Positions 54,031-59,255 of a stretch of DNA of 59,255 nucleotides are shown piece by piece. This DNA comes from Gemmatimonadaceae bacterium. GTDB taxonomy: Bacteria; Latescibacterota; UBA2968; UBA8231. Below the pieces are notes generated by a model. The model ran no database searches and was not told the DNA's origin. It saw nothing but the letters and a program-made list of their open reading frames with translations. The stretch covers positions 1 through 59,255 of the forward strand of contig PBSR01000080.1 in the NCBI GenBank assembly GCA_002726335.1, read 5' to 3'. The translations under genes and the position numbers were made by a program. Every line of letters begins with the position of its first letter. Positions within the stretch are counted from its first letter, which is position 1.

Positions 54031-54429
54031 TTACGGCGACTCGACGATCAAGCCCGGGACATGCTCGAAGTGGGAATCATAGCTGAGAAGACGAGATCCC
54101 GTCTCCAGCGCGGCAGCAGAGACCCAGATGTCGTTGGTCGGGATGGGCGTGCCCTGTGCCCGCAACTGCTGAACCACCTTGCCATATCGTTCGGCCACGT
54201 TCTCGTCGGCTGATACGACGGTGACGGCAGGCTGCAGGAGGAATTCGCGCAGCTCGAGTGCATTCTCGTCTCGTCTGGCTCCCTGTTCGAATCCAGCGAA
54301 CAGTTCCCCCAGTACGGTGGCAGGTACATAGACGGAATCCGCTTCCTCCAGGCGCAATCGGAGCGTATCCCGCCCGCGCTTCAGGTGGCTGTAGGCACTC
54401 GTATCGACGCAGACGCCACTCACTTCCAT
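54031..54429 (-). CDS. vapC: VapC-type PIN-domain ribonuclease toxin
   Basis: 132 residues. PIN acidic residues are visible: Asp in VCVDTSAYSHL, Glu in GELFAGFE, Asp in PTNDIWVSAAA and another in YDSHFEHVPGL. The toxin is expected to cleave tRNA or rRNA when released. It overlaps the antitoxin gene by ten bases, a standard antitoxin-first arrangement. The PTNDIWVSA block is close to the VapC/FitB consensus. The pair sits between convergent and co-directional host genes with no mobile element next to it. Confidence 0.93.
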   Translation of the reverse strand: MEVSGVCVDTSAYSHLKRGRDTLRLRLEEADSVYVPATVLGELFAGFEQGARRDENALELREFLLQPAVTVVSADENVAERYGKVVQQLRAQGTPIPTNDIWVSAAALETGSRLLSYDSHFEHVPGLIVESP

Positions 54430-54674
54430 AAATCCTCATCAATGGTGTCGAAGATGCGCACGCTGCGGTCAAACTCGGCCGCCTCCGCCTCCGTCCATGT
54501 ACCCGCAAAGGCGGACAGGTCTCGCTTCTTCCTCTCCGGTCGGTCGAGTCCGACGGCCTGCTTCAACAGGCGGATGACTGACTTGTTGAGACTCTCGCCA
54601 TCGGCCTGGGCTCTTGATTCGATCTCGCGCTTCAATTCATCCGGGATAGCCCGCACAGTGATCTGATTCAACAT
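54420..54674 (-). CDS. vapB: VapB-type antitoxin (ribbon-helix-helix)
   Basis: 84 residues. The N-terminal ribbon-helix-helix (NQITVRAIPDELKREIESRA, then GESLNKSVIRLLKQA) resembles FitA/Arc-type repressors and is followed by an acidic toxin-wrapping tail (FDRSVRIFDTIDEDLWK). A GGAGG ribosome-binding site (54678-54682 on the plus strand) lies just upstream of the ATG. It should bind and neutralise the VapC toxin and repress its own promoter; an imperfect dyad at 54687-54705 is a candidate operator. Confidence 0.9.
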   Translation of the reverse strand: MLNQITVRAIPDELKREIESRAQADGESLNKSVIRLLKQAVGLDRPERKKRDLSAFAGTWTEAEAAEFDRSVRIFDTIDEDLWK

Positions 54675-54686
54675 GTGCCTCCATTA

Positions 54687-54705
54687 TGATGCAAGATATG
54701 CCTCA
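54687..54705. promoter_or_regulatory. Imperfect dyad upstream of vapB, candidate operator
   Basis: TGATGCA (54687-54693) and TGCCTCA (54699-54705) form an inverted repeat with one mismatch and a five-base spacer. On the vapB strand a CATAAT sequence, similar to a -10 box, lies next to it, with the ribosome-binding site just downstream. A VapBC operator is expected here, but the repeat is short. Confidence 0.35.
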
Positions 54706-54749
54706 AAAGTCCCAAGGACCCAGGCAGAAGTCAAGTCATACCGCATCCC

Positions 54750-55679
54750 CTACCACCACCCCTCCCCCACCTCCAGCGACCACACCTCACTGTTAAGCGG
54801 CTCGCCATGACCTCCGGCAACCCAGATCCGGCCTTCGAACACGAAGGCCGAGTGTTCGTGCCGCGCCGTCCAGATGACGTCGGACTTCACCTCGGTCCAT
54901 TCCACACCATCCGGCGAGCACCAGACGTCGCCGTAGTTCCCATCCTCCCGCGACCAGCCGCCCAGGACCCACATGAGGTCGCGGTAAACGACCAAGGAGA
55001 ACCACATCCGTGGCCGCCAGGGCGCAGCCTTTGTCATCTGGTTCCAACTCACACCGTCTTCCGAGCACCACACGTCATTCCTCGGGATCGTCTCCGGCTT
55101 CCAGTGACCGCCGCCCATGATCCACAGCTTCTCGTCGAAAACGGTGACCTGGGCATCCCGGCGCTTCGACCAGCCGGCGTTCGCCGTCTCCAACCGCCAG
55201 TCCCTGCCGTCGACGGTGGACCACACGTCATTCTTGAGAGTGGTCTCGCTATCCTCGTAGAAGTTCTCGGTGCCGCCGAGAATCCACATGCGGTCCCGCC
55301 ACACGGCGAAGGAGTGGCCGACACGTGGACACCAGCCGGCGCCGTCGGACTCCAACGCCCAGTCAGCGCCATCGGTGGATGACCACACCTTGTTGCTGTT
55401 CTCCGCGCCGGGCAGTCGTCGACCGCCCATCAGCCACATCCTGCCATCAATGGCCATGGTCGCCGGAAGGTCGCCGTGCTCCCACGGCGCGACCTCCACC
55501 GTGCACGTCCAGTTCCTGCCGTCTGGCGACTTCCACACATCCCGGGGATTCGGCGTCTGCGGTGTGAACCAGCCGCCGAAGATCCACATGTGGCCGTCGT
55601 AGACGAGCTCGCCCTGAGAGTCACGGGGCTGCCAGGGTGCGGCCTCGGTGACGCACTTCCAGTCAGGAGCCTGTTTCAT
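54750..55679 (-). CDS. Kelch-repeat beta-propeller protein
   Basis: 309 residues made of six kelch-like units. Each has the Gly-Gly pair after a hydrophobic strand: MWIFGGWF, MWLMGGRR, MWILGGTE, LWIMGGGH, MWVLGGWS and IWVAGGHG, each followed by DVW.S.DG..W. Six repeats suit a six-bladed propeller. There is no signal peptide or other domain. The start overlaps the permease stop (ATGA), so the genes are coupled. Function unknown; it may be a carbohydrate- or protein-binding partner. It lies downstream of the permease and upstream of the VapBC pair. Confidence 0.85.
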   Translation of the reverse strand: MKQAPDWKCVTEAAPWQPRDSQGELVYDGHMWIFGGWFTPQTPNPRDVWKSPDGRNWTCTVEVAPWEHGDLPATMAIDGRMWLMGGRRLPGAENSNKVWSSTDGADWALESDGAGWCPRVGHSFAVWRDRMWILGGTENFYEDSETTLKNDVWSTVDGRDWRLETANAGWSKRRDAQVTVFDEKLWIMGGGHWKPETIPRNDVWCSEDGVSWNQMTKAAPWRPRMWFSLVVYRDLMWVLGGWSREDGNYGDVWCSPDGVEWTEVKSDVIWTARHEHSAFVFEGRIWVAGGHGEPLNSEVWSLEVGEGWW

Positions 55680-58105
55680 TCCGCCCTCAATGTCACTGTG
55701 GGATCACTCTGTGCCGCGCGCACCGCATGGAACGACACGGTCAGCAGCGCCACGACCAGCGCCCCGACACCGGCGCCGATGAAGATGGCGGGATCGAGGG
55801 TCGTGCGGTAGGCGTACTCCTCCAGCCAGCGGTCGACGAGAAACCAGGCACCCACCCAGGCCAGCAGCCCGCCGACGAGAACGAGGCGTACCGTGTCACG
55901 GGACAGCAGCAGGAGCAGACTCGTTGAAGACGCACCGAGAGTCTTGCGGATGCCGACTTCGCGTACTCGCTGTTCGGCCGAGAACGACGCCAGTCCGAAC
56001 AGACCCAGGCAACCCAGAACGATGGCCAGCACCGAGAAAGCACCGCCCGTTCGAGCCAGACGGCGATCGGTCTCGTACAGACGGTCCAGCCTGTCGTCGA
56101 GGAACTGAATGACGGGGGCCTTGTCCTCGGGCATGAACCGACGCCATGTACGCTCGACGAAGGCCATGGTCTCCGGCAGGTCGCGGCCATCGATCCGCAG
56201 CCCCAGGTAGCTGTAGAACCAGGGTCGGTATCCCAGCGCTGCCGGCTGCAACTCTGAGTGCAGCGACTGGTAGTGGAAGTCACCGACGACACCGATTACC
56301 TCGCCCTTGGCATCCTCCTCGGATCGGGCCCGGCCGAAGCGGCGACCCACGGCGTTCTGCGGTGTCCAGCCAAGGGCGCCTACGGCGGTTTCGTTGAGGA
56401 TCCAGCCGTGGGTGCGATCACGTTCGATGTCGGGGGAGAAGGTGCGCCCCGCCAGCAGCGGGATGCCGAAGGCGTCCATGAAGGACTCGTCACACTCCTG
56501 CACCGGCATCAGCCACTCGGTGCCTTCGTGTCCTTCCGGTGTCACCCGTCTCGTCATGGGCACATCCTGTCCGGGCAGAAAGCGGAAGGCGCTCGCAGTA
56601 AGGATGTTGGGGTGCCGGGTGAATTCGGTCTTCACCACGTCGTAGCGACCGACGAGCCACTCTTCGCCCTCGGCCTTGCTCTCGCGGTCGAGCTGGAAGA
56701 TGGGAAGGATGAGGAAGTGCTCCTTGTCGAAGCCCAGATGACGCTCGCCGATGTACTCGATCTGCCGATAGATCATGCCCGTGCCGATGACGAGGGCGAT
56801 GGAGACGGCGAACTGCGTCACGACAAGGGCGTGACGGAAACGGGTGGCTCCCCCTCGCCGGGCCTGGCGGAAGCTGTCGATGGGCTCGAAGGCCGAGAGG
56901 AAGAAGGCCGGATAGGCTCCCGCCAGCAGGGCGACGAAAACGACGAGGAGGAGAATGCCGGGCAGGATGGCGGCCATCGTCGCGGCGGTCAACTGGAGTG
57001 CCGTCCCCGCCAACCTGTTGAAGTGGGGCAACAGCAGCCAGACCACGGCGAGGCTGAGGATCAGGGCGATGGCGGCGAGCACCGCGGACTCGCCGAGAAA
57101 CTGTACAACCACCTGAAGGCGCCGGGCGCCGACCACCTTGCGCAGGCCGACCTCGCGGGCGCGCGACATGGAACGCGCCGTAGCCAGGTTGGTGAAGTTG
57201 ACGCAGGCGATGAGCAGGATGAAGCCGGCCACAGCGCCGAAGGTGATGACCTGGTTGATGTCGCCATCGCCAGCCAGTCCGTAGTCCTGGTGGGAATACA
57301 GATGCTGGCGCAGCAGCGGCTGCAGTCTGTAGGAGATGTTCTGCTGCGCTTCGGCACCCATGTAGCGGCCGATGGCAGCACTCAGCGAACGCTCCATGTC
57401 AGCGGCCGCAACGCCGGCGCTGAGGCGGACAAAGGTCTGGATCTGTGCCTGCTGCACCCGTGGGCGCCAGTCCTGCCAGTCGCGCAACCCCTCAGCATCG
57501 CGGGGCTCTGTCTGATGGATCAGATCGAACTGCAACGAGGAGTTCGGCGGCGGATCCTCGATGATGCCGGTGACGGTGTAGTCGCCGCCGTAGTAGCGTT
57601 CCTCGATGGTGACGAGCTGGCCGATGGGGTCGCGTTCGCCGAAGCAGAGCTTTGCCGTGCTGCGGGTGATGGCGATCGAGTAGGGCTCGGACAGGTCGGC
57701 GCGCGATCCGCGCACGAAGGGAAATTCGAAGAGCGTCAGAAACTGCTCGTCCACATGGGTCTGTCGCAGGGTGAACGTCTGTTCGTCCACGCGCACGTTG
57801 ACGTGGTACATGCGCGACCTGGAGGCTGCTTCGATCTGTGGGAAGTCTGACTCCAGCGCCCGGGCCAGCGCCCCGGATGTCGTCCAGCGCACGTTGAGCC
57901 TGTCGCCCTCGCCCCGCTGACGAAGGACGCGGAAGAGGCGGCCCACATCGTCGTGGAAACGGTCGAAGCTGACCTCGTGCTGGATGAAGACCAGGGCGAT
58001 GATGCCGGCCGCCATGCCCACCGCCAGGCTGAATACGCTGATGGCCGAGTGCAGCCGGTGGCGGGACAGGTTGCGAAGGGTGACGGTCAGATAGCTGCGC
58101 AGCAT
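55676..58105 (-). CDS. MacB/FtsX-type ABC transporter permease, two-module form
   Basis: 809 residues. It has about eight transmembrane helices in two FtsX modules, each preceded by a large MacB-like periplasmic domain. Clues are the N-terminal TVTLRNLSRHRLHSAISVFS with the first helix, SRAREVGLRKVVGARRLQVV in the middle, and VREVGIRKTLGASSTSLLLL near the end, both typical coupling helices. No ATPase gene adjoins it in the window, so the nucleotide-binding subunit must be elsewhere. Family roles include export of lipoproteins, peptides or drugs, or mechanotransmission. It is divergent from the aminotransferase gene. Confidence 0.9.
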   Translation of the reverse strand: MLRSYLTVTLRNLSRHRLHSAISVFSLAVGMAAGIIALVFIQHEVSFDRFHDDVGRLFRVLRQRGEGDRLNVRWTTSGALARALESDFPQIEAASRSRMYHVNVRVDEQTFTLRQTHVDEQFLTLFEFPFVRGSRADLSEPYSIAITRSTAKLCFGERDPIGQLVTIEERYYGGDYTVTGIIEDPPPNSSLQFDLIHQTEPRDAEGLRDWQDWRPRVQQAQIQTFVRLSAGVAAADMERSLSAAIGRYMGAEAQQNISYRLQPLLRQHLYSHQDYGLAGDGDINQVITFGAVAGFILLIACVNFTNLATARSMSRAREVGLRKVVGARRLQVVVQFLGESAVLAAIALILSLAVVWLLLPHFNRLAGTALQLTAATMAAILPGILLLVVFVALLAGAYPAFFLSAFEPIDSFRQARRGGATRFRHALVVTQFAVSIALVIGTGMIYRQIEYIGERHLGFDKEHFLILPIFQLDRESKAEGEEWLVGRYDVVKTEFTRHPNILTASAFRFLPGQDVPMTRRVTPEGHEGTEWLMPVQECDESFMDAFGIPLLAGRTFSPDIERDRTHGWILNETAVGALGWTPQNAVGRRFGRARSEEDAKGEVIGVVGDFHYQSLHSELQPAALGYRPWFYSYLGLRIDGRDLPETMAFVERTWRRFMPEDKAPVIQFLDDRLDRLYETDRRLARTGGAFSVLAIVLGCLGLFGLASFSAEQRVREVGIRKTLGASSTSLLLLLSRDTVRLVLVGGLLAWVGAWFLVDRWLEEYAYRTTLDPAIFIGAGVGALVVALLTVSFHAVRAAQSDPTVTLRAE

Positions 58106-58216
58106 GTTGCCAAAGGTGGTGTTTGAAGGTCCGCCGGACCAGCAGGTGAGAGTCGGTCCCGTTGCCCGATCAAGCCAGCGGCCCTAGCCTGTAACCCGAC
58201 CGATAGGAGAGACGGC

Positions 58217-59152
58217 ATGACACACGGCACACACAACGCCCTTCAGGATCCGCGCAACGAGGACATCCGCATCTACATCAACGGCGAGCTCACCAGCCGG
58301 GATGAGGCGAAGATCTCGGTATTCGACAGCGGCTACCTGGTGGGGGACGGTGTCTGGGAAGGTCTGCGCCTGCACGATGGTGTGCTCGTGTTTCTGGATC
58401 TGCACCTGGATCGCCTGTGGCAGGGAGCGGCGACGACGGGAATGGACCTCGGCATGTCCCGGACCGATCTGACCGCGGCGATCGAGCAGACCCTGGCAGC
58501 CAACAACATGACGGACGGTGTCCACGTGCGGGTCATGGTGACCCGTGGCATCAAGAAGACACCGTCGCAGGACCCACGGCTGACGATCAGCGACCCCAAC
58601 GTCGTCATCATCGCCGAGCACAAGACGGCCGATCCGGCCAGCCGGCAGCGAGGTGTGCGGTTGTTCACCAGCTCGATCCGTCGCGGGTCCCCAGACTATC
58701 TGGATCCTCGCCTCAACTGTCACAGCAAGCAGCACGAGGTCATGGCGCTGGTTCAGGCGTTGGAAGCCGGCGCCGACGAAGCGCTGATGCTCGACATCCA
58801 CGGCTTTGTCGCCACCTGCAATGCCACCAACTTCTTCATCGTGCGCAACGAGGAGGTGTGGACGTCGACGGGGCAGTACTGCATGAACGGTATCACCCGC
58901 GGCAAGGTGCTCGAGGTGGGAGCCGCGGCGGGTTTTACCTGTCGTGAGCGGAACTTCTCGCTGTTCGACGTCTATGGCGCCGACGAAGCCTTCGTCACCG
59001 GTACCTTCGGCGGGCTGACACCCGTGATGAGTGTCGACGGCCGCGAAGTCGGCGGCGGCGCGACGGGGCAGATGACGAGTCGGTTGCAGCAGCTCTACGA
59101 AGAGGCGATCGAAGTGGAGGTGGCCGCGGTCAAGACGGCGCGCTCCTCATGA
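58217..59152 (+). CDS. Class-IV aminotransferase-like protein (BCAT/D-amino acid type)
   Basis: 311 residues; GGAGAG about six bases upstream of the ATG. The fold-type IV pattern is clear: YINGELTSRDEAKISVFDSGYLVGDGVWEGLR, FLDLHLDRLW, DPRLNCHSKQHEVMAL, GADEALMLDIHG and TNFFIVRN, ending with TGTFGGLTPV. When aligned to BCAT motifs, the Schiff-base lysine position appears to fall on Asn167, with Lys171 four residues later, so catalysis needs checking. It overlaps the next gene by ATGA. The pairing with a sulfotransferase-like gene is conserved in other genomes, from memory. Confidence 0.88.
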   Translation: MTHGTHNALQDPRNEDIRIYINGELTSRDEAKISVFDSGYLVGDGVWEGLRLHDGVLVFLDLHLDRLWQGAATTGMDLGMSRTDLTAAIEQTLAANNMTDGVHVRVMVTRGIKKTPSQDPRLTISDPNVVIIAEHKTADPASRQRGVRLFTSSIRRGSPDYLDPRLNCHSKQHEVMALVQALEAGADEALMLDIHGFVATCNATNFFIVRNEEVWTSTGQYCMNGITRGKVLEVGAAAGFTCRERNFSLFDVYGADEAFVTGTFGGLTPVMSVDGREVGGGATGQMTSRLQQLYEEAIEVEVAAVKTARSS

Positions 59153-59255
59153 GCGGGTGCCAGCGTCTCTGCCTGTGGAGCGGACCGCGCAACATCTCGA
59201 CAGCGCTGATGTACTGCTTCGCACAACGTGCCGACACACAGGTCGTCGACGAGCC
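59149..59255 (+). CDS. Sulfotransferase-like protein, N-terminal fragment (cut by the window end)
   Basis: The first 35 codons read MSGCQRLCLWSGPRNISTAL, then MYCFAQRADTQVVDEP. LWSGPRNISTA resembles the 5'-phosphosulfate-binding loop of sulfotransferases, and such proteins often follow class-IV aminotransferases. The start overlaps the aminotransferase stop by ATGA, implying coupled translation. Only the N-terminus is visible, so PAPS binding and the substrate cannot be judged. Confidence 0.7.
   Translation, partial: MSGCQRLCLWSGPRNISTALMYCFAQRADTQVVDE

Noticed and set aside
56258..57850. 530-codon open frame opposite the MacB/FtsX permease
   Set aside because: Entirely antisense to a clearly recognisable permease; Gly/Asp/Glu-rich shadow composition and no motifs.
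58128..58140. GGTCCGCCGGACC palindrome between the permease and aminotransferase starts
   Set aside because: Short, GC-rich and with one-base loop; no evidence it is an operator or terminator.
1..59255. Search for CRISPR arrays, tRNA/rRNA genes and transposase genes
   Set aside because: No regularly spaced repeats, tRNA-like cloverleafs or transposase motifs were seen by eye, but this is not a computed search.

Overview
The window is about 59 kb of high-GC bacterial chromosome with densely packed, mostly co-oriented genes. Many neighbours overlap by ATGA or GTGA, or abut within a few bases. No rRNA, tRNA, CRISPR array, phage or plasmid gene was seen. The gene content suggests an uncultured heterotroph of the FCB superphylum, with Latescibacterota as the best guess. 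Supporting this are several enolase-superfamily (mandelate racemase-like) enzymes, a sulfatase, a PhyH dioxygenase, a creatininase-family amidohydrolase, many beta-propeller proteins, and a giant secreted protein ending in a dockerin-like Ca2+ segment plus a FlgD/type IX-like C-terminal domain. This is inference from content; no taxonomic marker is present.

Layout. 1-6813 (minus): an operon with a DinG/XPD-like helicase fused to a PD-(D/E)XK nuclease, a membrane TPR protein, a PEP-utiliser-like protein without an ATP-grasp domain, a YbaN-family membrane protein and a GT-C-like membrane protein that runs off the window. A 167-bp foldback element sits between the last two genes and appears to supply the start codon of one and part of the stop codon of the other. 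6902-10669 (plus): methylthioadenosine phosphorylase, a CocE-type hydrolase and an ornithine cyclodeaminase homologue. 10679-12681: divergent MFS transporter and PhyH dioxygenase. 12691-17364 (minus): an SF1 (Upf1/Dna2-like) helicase, a Bax1 (DUF790) nuclease and an XPB-type helicase, an archaeal-style repair set in a bacterium. 17480-22621 (plus): sulfatase, a seven-repeat propeller/LamG protein, a Gfo/Idh/MocA oxidoreductase and a metallo-beta-lactamase-fold hydrolase.

22728-41097 is a long minus-strand run. In transcription order it holds a creatininase-family amidohydrolase, an unrecognised propeller-like protein, a squalene/phytoene synthase-like protein, a large glycoside-hydrolase-like protein, a methyltransferase, an enolase-superfamily enzyme, a 1267-aa sensor kinase with a Reg_prop/Y_Y_Y periplasmic part, an NtrC-type sigma-54 activator, two strong hairpins, the ~1658-aa secreted protein (interrupted by one frameshift) and a stand-alone receiver. 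The kinase, activator, secreted protein and receiver look like one signalling and envelope module.

41203-59255 is mixed: an ATP-grasp protein, an AlbA/Schlafen-type regulator with repeated 11-mer sites, an HD phosphohydrolase, a second enolase-superfamily enzyme, a sialidase-like propeller, a sialate O-acetylesterase-like esterase, an M28 peptidase, a GH32/43-like propeller, a nitrilase-family amidohydrolase, an SDR, a VapBC toxin-antitoxin pair, a kelch protein, a MacB/FtsX-type permease, and a class-IV aminotransferase followed by the start of a sulfotransferase-like gene. The overall picture is scavenging of sulfated or acylated glycans, peptides and small amides. No stretch longer than 300 bases lacks a gene.
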